Shown here piece by piece: positions 7,483 through 16,400 of a stretch of 40,408 nucleotides of DNA (position 1 is the first letter of the stretch; each line of letters begins with the position of its first letter). The notes below the pieces were generated by a model. The model worked only from the letters and a program-made list of their open reading frames with translations. It did not search any database and was not told the origin of the DNA. The stretch comes from an uncultured Clostridia bacterium. GTDB taxonomy: Bacteria > Bacillota > Clostridia > Oscillospirales > Ruminococcaceae. The stretch spans positions 1-40,408 of the forward strand of contig CANPYR010000020.1 in assembly GCA_947588805.1 (NCBI GenBank). Reading direction: 5' to 3'. The position numbers and the translations under genes are program-made.

Positions 7483-9510
7483 CTAACCCATGGAGCTTGA
7501 CTTCTGCGCGGCCGCTGTCATCTCCGCAAGCACCTCTTTATCGGGTCTTTCGGGATCGAGAAGTCCCGCCCACTTCTTGCATGACGGGTTGAATTCTTCC
7601 ACGTCAAGCTTGATTTTTCCGAAACGCATCTCTTCACCGCTGTTTTCCGCTTCTACCCAGCGCCCCGGGATGAACGCGGTCGGCGCGGACAGATTTGAAA
7701 CGTGGAAGAAGTAATATCCGTCCTCGGGAGCTTCAAACGGGAAGATAAGGCAGGTCTCGTCATATATGAACGGCTCTCCTAAGCTGTATCTTGTCTGGGG
7801 ACCTCTGCTCGGCTCGCCGGAATCCGTGAAGATTATTTCTTCGCGGATAAATCCTGCTGTCACTGAAAGGTATTCCTCCGGTACCGGCCTTTGAAAATCA
7901 AGGATCAGCGCCGCTCTTTCTCCCTTTTTGAATATCTTTTCGTCCATCTCGGAAACTCCGTCGGTTATAACGTCGTGGACCTGTATCATCGATACTCCGC
8001 TGCATAAAGTCCCCCTGCGGTAGCGAAGATCCTCGTCCGTCGATCCCGCCGCTGCTCCCATGAAGCAGTAAAGCTCGGTATCGGTATGAAGCGGAGCCGT
8101 GATCTCGCTGACGGTCAGAAGCTTTATCGGAAGCTCTCCGTCATAGCTTCCGCTGACATAGAAATTATATTCCCCGTCCTCGGGCGCTGAAAATATCGCG
8201 CAGGCTCTTCCCTTGTCCACTATTACGGTATCGGCGGGATTTTCATCCCCGACTTTAACTATCCCGAGCTCTACCGGAATATAGCGGTAGTCCCCGATAT
8301 CCTCCTGAGCGTAGGTGAAATATACCGACTCGTCCTTTTTAAGATCATAGCTGTCCGGCAATCCGTCGCCGTCGCCGTCAAAATATACCGTCCGGATCTC
8401 GTCCTCTGAAGTCACGGGCTTTTCAGATGCTTTTCCGTCATTATTTTTCTTCGGTTCATAGCTTACGCTCTCCGATTCAAACTTTTCTTCCTCCTTTGGG
8501 ACGGGATTCACGGACGAAGCGATAACCGTCGCGGATACCGTCGCTATAAGAAGCGAAGAGGTAATTATTGATAAAACCGTAGTCTTTTTGAATTTCATAA
8601 TAGATATTATCCTTTCTTCGGTAGAATTTTTTGCAAAGCAGCTGAGTAAAGGCGTACCGAAGCTTCTGCTCTCTTCGATCGCGATAAGAAGCTTAGCGTA
8701 GGAGGACTTTTTGTCCTTTCCGAGCTTTTTTATCACGTCCTCGTCGCAGCGCCCTTCAAGATCCCGCGAATAAAGTCTCCACATCGCCCACGCGAACGGG
8801 TTGAACCAGTGGAGGGATACTGCGGCGGCGAATACGAGCTTTCTTAACGAATCCTTTCTGCGGATATGGCTCAGCTCGTGCTCCAAAATCATTTCAAGCC
8901 TGAAATCCGGAAACCTTTCCCACTCCTTCGGCAAAACTATCACCGGGCGCGCTATTCCGTATGTAAGCGCCGACGGGATTCCGTCAAGCACTCTTACCGA
9001 GATCTTTCCGTTCTCCCCCAAAATCGCTTTTACGGCTTCGCTTTCGCATTCCTTCGCGCGTCTGAGCTTTCTCAGCGTTAAAATATATCCCGCCGTCAAA
9101 AAAGCCGCGGTCAGCGCCGTTCCGGCTATCAGGATCTTCCAAAGAAACGCTTCGGTAATTATTTTAGAAACTTCTTTCTTATCCTCTACAGCCGTATCTC
9201 CGGACTTGATTCGGTCTTTCTGAGACGCCGGCTTAAATTCCGTAGGCTCCGAAGCGCTGTAAATAAACGTCTCGGACGACGTTTGGGCGTATGCGGAAAA
9301 ATCCTCGCCGGAAATTATTTGCTCAGGCTCGGTCTGCGCGGGAAGTATAGGAAGATCGAAGGAGACGGGAAGAACGAATCTTAAAAGCGCTATCTCCCAG
9401 AGTATCACAAAGCAGCTTTTTGGAAGCCTTGTCCTGAAAATCGTCCGAAATACCGTTATTACGGCCACCGCGAGCGCCCCGTACAAAGTCGTTTCAACAA
9501 AAATTCCCAT
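7483..9510 (-). CDS. BlaR1-like M56 membrane metallopeptidase with repeated beta-rich sensor modules
   Basis: A 675-residue antirepressor. Hydrophobic segments lie near 5-25, 33-50 and 122-145, the cytoplasmic zinc protease carries HELSH (211-215) with a downstream LEGRCDE segment holding further acidic residues, and a last span sits at about 308-332. Instead of the penicillin-binding sensor of true BlaR1/MecR1, the outside part begins with a DGDGDGLPDSYD calcium-type loop (378-389) and contains at least two related modules marked by APEDGEYNFYVS (442-453) and APEDGYYFFHVS (594-605). It follows the BlaI-type gene by 10 bases and has GAGGAAAA before the ATG. The family model is that signal binding triggers proteolysis of the BlaI-type repressor. 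The ligand is unknown and no beta-lactamase gene is nearby. Confidence 0.82.
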   Translation of the reverse strand: MGIFVETTLYGALAVAVITVFRTIFRTRLPKSCFVILWEIALLRFVLPVSFDLPILPAQTEPEQIISGEDFSAYAQTSSETFIYSASEPTEFKPASQKDRIKSGDTAVEDKKEVSKIITEAFLWKILIAGTALTAAFLTAGYILTLRKLRRAKECESEAVKAILGENGKISVRVLDGIPSALTYGIARPVIVLPKEWERFPDFRLEMILEHELSHIRRKDSLRKLVFAAAVSLHWFNPFAWAMWRLYSRDLEGRCDEDVIKKLGKDKKSSYAKLLIAIEESRSFGTPLLSCFAKNSTEERIISIMKFKKTTVLSIITSSLLIATVSATVIASSVNPVPKEEEKFESESVSYEPKKNNDGKASEKPVTSEDEIRTVYFDGDGDGLPDSYDLKKDESVYFTYAQEDIGDYRYIPVELGIVKVGDENPADTVIVDKGRACAIFSAPEDGEYNFYVSGSYDGELPIKLLTVSEITAPLHTDTELYCFMGAAAGSTDEDLRYRRGTLCSGVSMIQVHDVITDGVSEMDEKIFKKGERAALILDFQRPVPEEYLSVTAGFIREEIIFTDSGEPSRGPQTRYSLGEPFIYDETCLIFPFEAPEDGYYFFHVSNLSAPTAFIPGRWVEAENSGEEMRFGKIKLDVEEFNPSCKKWAGLLDPERPDKEVLAEMTAAAQKSSSMG

Positions 9511-9520
9511 ATTATTTTCC

Positions 9521-9883
9521 TCAGTCTTCGATCTCGTTCACAAGCTCTTTGAGCCTTTGGATCTCCTCATGCGAGAGCTTTTTTGAGCCGATAAGAGCCG
9601 CGAAAAGCTTGTCGGTCGAGCCGTCGAATATCTTATCCAAAAGCTCGCTCGCTTCGGCCTGTCTTACCTCTTCTCTCCCTATAAGCGCCCGGCACATGAA
9701 GTTAGGCTCGGTCCTTTCGATCGCGCCCTTTTCAATGCACTTCTTAATGACCGTGTATGTTGTGTTGACGTTCCACCCTACGCTTTCGCCAAGCTTCTTC
9801 GCTATCTCCTTAGCGGTCAGAGTTCCGCAGTCCCACAGCACGTTCATCACCTTGAGCTCGGAATCAAAAATCTTGATTTTCAT
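9521..9883 (-). CDS. BlaI/MecI/CopY-family repressor
   Basis: A 120-residue winged-helix repressor. I start it at the ATG at 9883, which has AAGGAG 11 bases upstream; the longer open frame to 10075 crosses the promoter and operators and is not used. The translation opens KIFDSELKVMNVLWD, followed by LTAKEIAKKLGESVGWNVNTTYTVIKKCIEKGAI, which is the typical BlaI DNA-binding helix and wing, and ends with a short dimerisation helix. It lies 10 bases before the M56 gene, so the two form a classic sensor-repressor pair. Two inverted repeats in its promoter are likely its own operators. The target genes beyond this operon are unknown. Confidence 0.88.
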   Translation of the reverse strand: MKIKIFDSELKVMNVLWDCGTLTAKEIAKKLGESVGWNVNTTYTVIKKCIEKGAIERTEPNFMCRALIGREEVRQAEASELLDKIFDGSTDKLFAALIGSKKLSHEEIQRLKELVNEIED

Positions 9884-9919
9884 ATAAATAAACACTCCTT
9901 TTTTCGGCATGAAGCCTAA

Positions 9920-9970
9920 ACTATTGCAATAGTATAAGATTATACTATCACAATAGTATGGATTTGTCAA
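9920..9970 (-). promoter_or_regulatory. Promoter with two operator dyads for the BlaI/M56 operon
   Basis: On the minus strand, TTGACA (9965-9970) and TAGTAT (9942-9947) are 17 bp apart. One dyad, ATACTAT-N4-ATAGTAT (9942-9959), covers the -10 and spacer. A second, fully palindromic ACTATTGCAATAGT (9920-9933), covers the region around the start point. Their centres are 24 bp apart and both share the ACTAT/ATAGT core, as expected for two repressor dimers. Operator function is inferred from position and symmetry. Confidence 0.72.
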
Positions 9971-10008
9971 GGGATTTTTAAAAAATTTAAGAAATATTTT
10001 TTGCATGC

Positions 10009-10037
10009 AAAAAAGTGCGGCCGAATCCGACCGCACT
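10009..10037 (-). terminator. Intrinsic terminator downstream of htpG
   Basis: AGTGCGG (10014-10020) pairs with CCGCACT (10031-10037). Reading leftward the stem is followed by six T residues (AAAAAA at 10009-10014 on the plus strand). It separates htpG from the BlaI/M56 operon. Confidence 0.8.
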
Positions 10038-10078
10038 GCGTTAAAAAGACGTAAATCAGATTTTTTCGGAGCCATGAA

Positions 10079-10122
10079 TCTTATGCCGCGAATTATCCGA
10101 AGGGTCCGAATAACGCATAAGA
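10079..10122. repeat. Long interrupted inverted repeat after the htpG stop
   Basis: TCTTATGC (10079-10086) and GCATAAGA (10115-10122) form an 8-bp outer stem. Inside, TTAT/ATAA and further short pairs continue the helix with mismatches. It lies between the htpG stop and the terminator and has no T-run of its own. Confidence 0.4.
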
Positions 10123-10150
10123 TATATGCTACCGAATGATTTTTCCGCTT

Positions 10151-12028
10151 TTATACCATAAGCTCCGAGACGAGAGATGTGAATTCCTCCGCGTCCTCGA
10201 TCTCAAGCCCGGAAAGAAGTCTTGCCTGAGCGTAGAGGAGCTTGCAGTATTTTTTGCACTTTTCTTTATCGCTTTCATAGAGCGCTTTTATCTTCTCGGT
10301 GACGGCGTGGGAAGAATTTATTTCAAGTACCAGAGAAGCCTTGAGACCTTCTCCCGCGTCAGGCATCTTTGAAAGGACCCTCGCCATCTCTATCGACATG
10401 CCGCCCTCGCTTGAAAGCGCCGCGGGGTGGCCGCCGAGGGTGTTTGAAAACTTAACGGAATTAAGACCTCCCACCGACTCCTTGATGAAATCCAAAAGCT
10501 CTTTTCCGGATTCGTTCTCCTTTTCAAGCTTCTTGTTTTCATCCTCTGTCGCAAGATCGAGCTCGTCCGTAGAAACGTTCACGAATTTCTTGTCTTCATA
10601 GTTCATAAGAGTCTGGAGGGTGAATTCGTCTATATCCTCCGAAAGAAGAAGTATCTCATAACCCTTTTCCTTTACCGCTGCAGCCTGCGGAAGTCTCAGG
10701 GCCTTTTCGGGCGTATCGCCGCAGGCGTAATAGATCGACTTCTGACCTTCCGGCATCCTCCCGACGTATTCTTTAAGAGTTACGTATTTCATCTCATTTG
10801 AGGATATGAACATTATAAGATCCTGTAAAAGCTCCTTATGAGCGCCGTAGTCGGAGTATACTCCGTATTTGAGCTGAGAGCCGAACGCTTTGAAGAAGGT
10901 CTCGTATTTCTCCCTGTCGGTCTCCATCAGCTTAGCAAGCTCGTTCTTTATCTTTTTCTCTACCGCCTTTGCGATGGTCCTGAGCTGGTAGTCCTGCTGG
11001 AGAGTCTCGCGGGAGATATTAAGGGATATATCGGAGCTGTCTATCAGTCCCTTTACGAAGCTGAAGTAGTCCGGGAGCATATCCGCGCAGCGATCCATTA
11101 TCATTACACCGCTCGAATAGAGAGTAAGTCCCTTTTCATAGCTCTTTGAATAGTAGTCGAAGGGAGCGTGGGAAGGTATAAATAGAAGCGCGGTATATTC
11201 TACGGTCCCCTCCTGCTTATAGTGAAGCGTTTTGAGCGGAGCTTCATAGTCGTAATATTTTGAGCTGTAGAAGTTCTTATACTCCTCCTCGGTCACTTCC
11301 GAAGCGGGCTTTTTCCAGATCGGGGTGATGGAATTGAGAGTGCGGCGTTCTATAACCTTTTCGGTCTTGCCGCTGTCTCCCTCTACGGGCTTTTCGGTCT
11401 CGAAATCCATCCGTATCGGGTAGTGGATGTAGTCGGAGTATTTTTTGACCAGCCTTTGGAGCGAATACTGATCGAGATATTCGCAGTAGTCCTCTTCCTC
11501 GGTATCCGGCTTTATATGCAAAACTATCTCGGTACCGACCGTCTCTTTTTCGCATTCCTCAAGAGTATACCCGTCTACGCCTTCGGATTCCCATCTGTAG
11601 GCCTTGTCCGCTCCGTATACCTTAGAAGTCACCGTAACCTTGTCCGCTACCATGAACGCGGAATAGAATCCCACGCCGAACTGCCCGATTATATCCACGG
11701 TATCGCTGTTGTTCTCGGTCTTGAAATCCTGAGAGCCGCTCTTAGCGATGGTGCCGAGATTATTCTCAAGCTCCTGAGCGCTCATCCCGCAGCCGTTGTC
11801 GCTTACGGTGAGAGTGCCCGCGTCCTTATCGACCGAAAGAGAGATCTCATATTCCTCTCTCGGAAGCCCGGATTCGGTATCGGTAAGGGAGCGGAAATAT
11901 CTCTTGTCGATAGCGTCGCTCGCGTTAGATATCAGCTCGCGCAGAAAAATCTCCCTGTGGGTATAGATCGAATTGATCATCATATCCAGAAGCTTTTTTG
12001 ATTCCGTCTGAAACTGTCTTTTTTCCAT
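10151..12028 (-). CDS. htpG: Molecular chaperone HtpG (bacterial Hsp90)
   Basis: A 625-residue cytoplasmic Hsp90 dimer that remodels client proteins using ATP. The start is taken at the ATG at 12028 (MEKRQFQTESKKLL), which has AAGGAG upstream; an upstream extension in the same frame runs through the promoter. The N-terminal ATPase pocket is complete: ELISNASDAIDK, VSDNGCGMS and GQFGVGFYSAFMVADKV. The middle domain includes LNISRETLQQD, and the C-terminal dimerisation domain ends TSLVSELMV. Length equals that of E. coli HtpG. A separate promoter and a terminator mark it as monocistronic. No HrcA CIRCE element was seen. Confidence 0.95.
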   Translation of the reverse strand: MEKRQFQTESKKLLDMMINSIYTHREIFLRELISNASDAIDKRYFRSLTDTESGLPREEYEISLSVDKDAGTLTVSDNGCGMSAQELENNLGTIAKSGSQDFKTENNSDTVDIIGQFGVGFYSAFMVADKVTVTSKVYGADKAYRWESEGVDGYTLEECEKETVGTEIVLHIKPDTEEEDYCEYLDQYSLQRLVKKYSDYIHYPIRMDFETEKPVEGDSGKTEKVIERRTLNSITPIWKKPASEVTEEEYKNFYSSKYYDYEAPLKTLHYKQEGTVEYTALLFIPSHAPFDYYSKSYEKGLTLYSSGVMIMDRCADMLPDYFSFVKGLIDSSDISLNISRETLQQDYQLRTIAKAVEKKIKNELAKLMETDREKYETFFKAFGSQLKYGVYSDYGAHKELLQDLIMFISSNEMKYVTLKEYVGRMPEGQKSIYYACGDTPEKALRLPQAAAVKEKGYEILLLSEDIDEFTLQTLMNYEDKKFVNVSTDELDLATEDENKKLEKENESGKELLDFIKESVGGLNSVKFSNTLGGHPAALSSEGGMSIEMARVLSKMPDAGEGLKASLVLEINSSHAVTEKIKALYESDKEKCKKYCKLLYAQARLLSGLEIEDAEEFTSLVSELMV

Positions 12029-12078
12029 TGATATATATCTCCTTTTAAAAAGTATTGACAAATTTGCGTATACTATAT

Positions 12079-12106
12079 ATTTTACCACGGAATTCTGAAA
12101 AATCAA
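12079..12106 (-). promoter_or_regulatory. Probable promoter of htpG
   Basis: On the minus strand TTGATT (12101-12106), a 16-bp spacer and TAAAAT (12079-12084) lie about 50 bases before the ATG. The spacing is slightly short, so confidence is moderate. Confidence 0.5.
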
Positions 12107-12304
12107 GAGCTACTTAAAAAGAATTATAAAAACCGCGCTTTTTTCGGCGAATTTTAAAAAAATCTCCCCGCTCACCTCGGTTATTCTCCGCATTCTGCTT
12201 TTTTGCCTTCCTCGCGTATTTGCACTTTTTCGGCGGGGATTGAATAATATATAGTGAGTCACGGACAAAAATCCCGACTTTAATACTTATACAGGAGGAT
12301 CTAT

Positions 12305-13081
12305 ATGGCAGAATTTGCTACCAACCCCTACGGCTTCAAGGAAGCGGTAACGGTCCAGGCCGAGAGAATTTTCGACAGCTGCTCCGACCGTGACTGTCTT
12401 GAAGATTTAGAGGTTGTTTTCCCGGATTTTGAATCCAACCGGCTCGTAAACGAAGCCGCCTACGCCAAGGCCCGCTGCTGCGAGGTCACGAGCGCCTATT
12501 TCTCCATCGAGCCCATACAGTTCAACAAGGGCTTCTATTCGGTGGACATTACTTACACCTTCAGCATCGAAGCGGAGCTTATGGCGAGCGCTTCACAGAC
12601 CGTTCCCTCGAATATTGTTAAGGGCACGGCTTCCTTCACCAAGAAGGTAATTCTCTACGGCTCGGAGGGCGGTACTAAGCTCTTCACCTCCTCCGAAAAC
12701 GGTTCGGTATCCCAAAACGGCTGCTGCTACAACAACCCGCCGAGGGCTACGGTAGCCGTCGCGGACCCGATAGTCTTAGGACTTCGGCTCGTCACCATCC
12801 CCGCATACTCGGCCTGCACCGACGCTACCTGCGATACTGCCGTCACCGTTCCTTCAAGAAAGGTGATATGCTGCACCCTCGGGATGTTCTCAGTAGTATC
12901 GCTTTCAAGAAGCGTGCCGGTAATGCTTCCGGCCTTTGACTATGAGATCCCGTCAAAGGAATGCACGTCGAACACCGAAAGCCCCTGCGAGCTTTTCGAC
13001 AAGATAAGCTTTCCGACTTCGGAATTCTATCCCAAGGGACTTGAAGAGCAGAAAACCTCGGGAGATAAGAACAACTGCTGA
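12305..13081 (+). CDS. Cysteine-rich 258-residue protein, candidate spore-envelope protein
   Basis: An ATG with a perfect AGGAGG site opens a 258-residue frame. It has no signal peptide or membrane span. It holds 13 cysteines, including three CC pairs, a DSCSDRDCLEDLEV block near residue 24 and a C-terminal NNC. The middle is beta-rich (YSVDITYTFSIEAE). I recall related conserved proteins in sporulating Clostridia, and the high cysteine content resembles self-assembling exosporium proteins such as CsxA, but I cannot prove that identity. A TGAATA at 12241-12246 with GGACAAAAAT 17 bases on loosely resembles a forespore sigma promoter; this is weak. A strong terminator follows. The gene is certain; the function is not. 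Confidence 0.7.
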   Translation: MAEFATNPYGFKEAVTVQAERIFDSCSDRDCLEDLEVVFPDFESNRLVNEAAYAKARCCEVTSAYFSIEPIQFNKGFYSVDITYTFSIEAELMASASQTVPSNIVKGTASFTKKVILYGSEGGTKLFTSSENGSVSQNGCCYNNPPRATVAVADPIVLGLRLVTIPAYSACTDATCDTAVTVPSRKVICCTLGMFSVVSLSRSVPVMLPAFDYEIPSKECTSNTESPCELFDKISFPTSEFYPKGLEEQKTSGDKNNC

Positions 13082-13093
13082 ATTTGCGGCGCG

Positions 13094-13130
13094 AAAATGC
13101 CCCGGAATGAACGACCGGGGCATTTTAATT
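13094..13130 (+). terminator. Strong terminator of the cysteine-rich protein gene
   Basis: A perfect 12-bp stem, AAAATGCCCCGG (13094-13105) with CCGGGGCATTTT (13115-13126), and a following T-rich run. Its A-T ends on both sides could let it work in either direction, but no minus-strand gene ends here. Confidence 0.88.
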
Positions 13131-13192
13131 TTACGTCTTCTATTTTTTAAATCCTTCGCATATTATTTACCAAAAAATATCAGGGTGATAAT

Positions 13193-13477
13193 ATGCTTTA
13201 TACTTTATCGGAAATCAGAAGAAAGGAAATAATCGATACCCAGACCGGGATAATCTTAGGCCGCGCGGACGACATTCAATTCGACCCGAAGACCTCGGAA
13301 ATCATCTCTATGCTTATATACGGCCGCCCTAAGCTCTTCGGATTTTTGGGAAAGGAAAACGATCTCTGCGTAAGGTTTGAAAACATAAGCCTTATCGGTA
13401 AGGACGCTATCCTTGTCACCGCTCATGAAGCGCTTGCGGGCTCCGACTCTGAGCATTCGGAGGATAAGAATACCTGA
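13193..13477 (+). CDS. YlmC/YmxH-family PRC-barrel sporulation protein
   Basis: A 94-residue protein beginning MLYTLSEIRRKEIIDTQTG, with GRADDIQFD and SMLIYGRPKLFGFLG blocks, which match the PRC-barrel YlmC/YmxH family conserved in spore-forming Firmicutes. The family has no proven biochemical role; PRC-barrels bind RNA or proteins in other contexts. The C-terminal tail is acidic and probably disordered. The ATG is preceded by AGGGTGAT. CATATTAT about 30 bases upstream is reminiscent of a sigma-E -10 element but too weak to call. It converges on the sigma-factor gene with 5 bases between the stops. Confidence 0.8.
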   Translation: MLYTLSEIRRKEIIDTQTGIILGRADDIQFDPKTSEIISMLIYGRPKLFGFLGKENDLCVRFENISLIGKDAILVTAHEALAGSDSEHSEDKNT

Positions 13478-13482
13478 TCCTG

Positions 13483-16400
13483 TCACTCCGCAAGCTTTTT
13501 CGCGCGCTCGGTGAGTTTTTTATATCTTTCCTCGTTTCTTGCAGGATCGAACCATTCCCAGCCCTTTACCGCTGTCATAGCGCTGTAGATAATGCCGCTG
13601 TCCGAGATCCAGCCGTCTATCGATCCGCTTGCGTTTATTTCGCGCCGCGATCCGTCGGGAAGCTCGATCACCGATTCTCCCTTTATGTATACGATATTCC
13701 CGAACACCGCTTCGTCTCCGAAGCTCAGCTTCTCGCCCTCGGGTATCGCTTTCCACTTCTCGGCGTAGTCAAGCGCGAGCTCCAGGTACTTATACCCCTC
13801 TTCCTTTTCGCCGCCGCCTATGAGCGCTACCGCCGACAAAAGGCAGGTCCTTGACGCTCTTGCATAGAACGCCGGAGCGATAACGCCGTTTCCGGCGGCT
13901 TCCATAAGCCTGAGATTGTATAAGAATCTCTTAGCCCTTGTTACTGCGTCCCGGAAGAAGTGATGGCCCTTCGTCATCTGATGAAGAAGAATATTTATCG
14001 CGTTGCAGCTTCCCTCAAGATTCGCTTCGTCATATTTTTCGAGACTGTCAAGGCGCTCCTCCTCCATCTCTCCCATAATGGAACCGTAGAGCGTGATCTT
14101 CTTCGGCTTATATCTTATGCCGGTCTTATCCGCAAAAATTACATTCTTTCCAACGCTGTCCTTTGCGTATACATATTCTGTCGCGCCCACATATCCGTCG
14201 GTTAGGCCGAGGTCCTCGTAACGCCGTCTCATGCCCTCTTCTATCGGCATATAGCCTTCTCCGACGCCTTCGTAATCCGTCAGCTCGTATGCGCTCTTTA
14301 TTCCGGATTTAGAATATATCTCCGCCTTCACAAGCCCGACTCCCGGGGCGAAGTAATATACTCTTCTTCCGTTTCGGTATTCCTGACCCCACTCGAATCC
14401 CTCGCAGAAGGTATCTACCGACAGACAGTTTTCAAAGCTTCCGGCTTTTACCTCTACCGTTCCCGCGTCCTCGCATTTTATCTTTGTCTTAAGAACGCAG
14501 TCGTAAAGGTCAAACGTTTTCTCGGCGCTGTAGCCCGGCTTCCACTGCTCGTCAAAAAGACATTCCGTAACGTCGTTTAAGATCCAGTAGATGTGGTTTG
14601 AAAGAAGTCGGTCGCAGAGCGCAGTGCCGTCGTAGCCCTTCCACTCAAACGAGAATCTTGAACCGCCCTTTGAAATTCGCGTCTTTCCGTCGGCGTTTTC
14701 AACCTCGATACGCCTGAAGAAGTTCCAAAGACCTATCGCTTCGCTGTTCGGATGATCCGTCTCGATTATTCTCTTCACCACCGAGTATGCGGTCTCGGCA
14801 TGAGCCTTCTCACAGGGCGTTTTTGCAAGCTCTATCGCGCGCTTTGCATATTCTCTTACGTCCTGTATCTTCCACATATTGGATCCTCTATCGACGCAGT
14901 AGTCCGCGCGAGTCTTTAAGATCATATCGAGCCAGGAATTTTCGTCGTATTTTTTCCTTACCGAGCGCACCGTCATGTTAGCGACGGCCTTTTTATTATC
15001 GCAGGACAAAATCTCGATCCTTGTCGGAGATACGTAGGCTTCGGGATTCATTTCGATCCCGTATTCCCAGAAGTTACCCTTCTTGATCGGCAAGATCCCT
15101 TCGCCGCCCGCTATTCCGTAGCTTGAAAGAAGTCTCGTTTCCCGTACTCCCTCGGAAATCGCTTCCTGCCTGACAAGCCCTACGCCGCTCTTAAGCCAGC
15201 TTCTGTAAGTGCAATCCCTGAGCCGAGAGGTCCATACTTCGCAGCCGATAAAATTCCCCGCCGGGACGGTTACCGTCTCGCAGTCGGCTTCAAAGGTAAG
15301 TGTCGAGCCGTCGGAGGCGGTGAAGCTCTCCCCCGGCTTTATATCCGCTCTCATCATCCCGTCGCAGCACATGAGATTGTTAAGAAGATAATTAGCACCC
15401 CAGTTATAACCGTAAAGTTCGCCGAAGGAAACTGATTTGCTGTCGGAAATTTTTATTCCGTCCGCAAGACTTATCTCATATGTCACAGATACGTTCATGC
15501 GGTTTTGGTTATCGTTGACAAACTCATCCGTAACCGATTCCTCAAAGCACTTTTTTGCGCATAAGGCATGATGGTAGTGTATCCCGTCCGAAGGCGTTAC
15601 AAGCTTTATCGCCGCGTTGAAGGCTTCAAGAGCGTCCTTCGGTTTTTTCTCTGCGTTTATCCCGTAAGCTATCCATCTTTCCGAGACGGTCAGCCTGAAA
15701 TCCTCGGGATCAAGAGACGGTATCTGAACGTTCTTTATATGGTTCAGCCTGTCCTCGTCCCAGTACTTATAGCACTCCCGCGCAAGTACATAGGACATAA
15801 CGTCGTTATTTTTTCCGAGTCTTGCGGCCTCCTTGATCCTCTCAAAGAGCTTATCGTTCTTCTCTCCCGGCAGCCACCAGTATCCTCTCATCAGAACGTC
15901 CGCGAGGGCGTGATATTTTTCTCTGCACTCCGGCATGGTATCTATATCCTTTAATACGCTGCCGTAGACCTTCTCGAATCCCGCCTTGGAGTTCCTATAC
16001 TGCCAGTTCTTGACCTCTTCGATCTTCTTATGTATCTTCGTAAGCAGAGTGTCGTTTAATTTTTCATCCATTGAGCATAGCTCCTTTCGCATTTTTCTTC
16101 TGCCGTCATGGAGCTGCGACTTGACCGTTCCGACCGATATCCCCATAAGCTCGGCTATATCCTCCGCGCTGCAATTCTCGTAGTAGTGAAGATATATTAC
16201 CTGCCGGGCCCGGTCGGGAAGCTTCCGCAGTCCCCGGCGCATGAGCCTTGCCTCCTCTTCGCTGAGCAGCATCTGTTCCGGGTCGCCGTCGTCAGAGCAA
16301 AACGAATCGATGTTATCCACGTCGTCAAGACTGAGATAATTCCGGAACCGTACCGCCATATTTTTTGCGCAGTTTTTGGCGATACGTCTTACCCACACTC

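Noticed and set aside
9884-10075. A 64-residue N-terminal extension of the BlaI-type repressor
   Set aside because: It would run through the promoter and both operators; the ATG at 9883 has a good ribosome site and matches the family start.
11423-12001. A 192-codon plus-strand frame opposite htpG
   Set aside because: It mirrors the conserved htpG ATPase domain with no ribosome site or family match; a shadow of the real gene.
12241-12275. Forespore sigma promoter (TGAATA ... GGACAAAAAT) before the 13-cysteine protein
   Set aside because: Partial match only; not enough to list as a feature.
13041-13232. A 63-codon plus-strand frame overlapping the end of the 13-cysteine gene
   Set aside because: It crosses the strong terminator and has no ribosome site.
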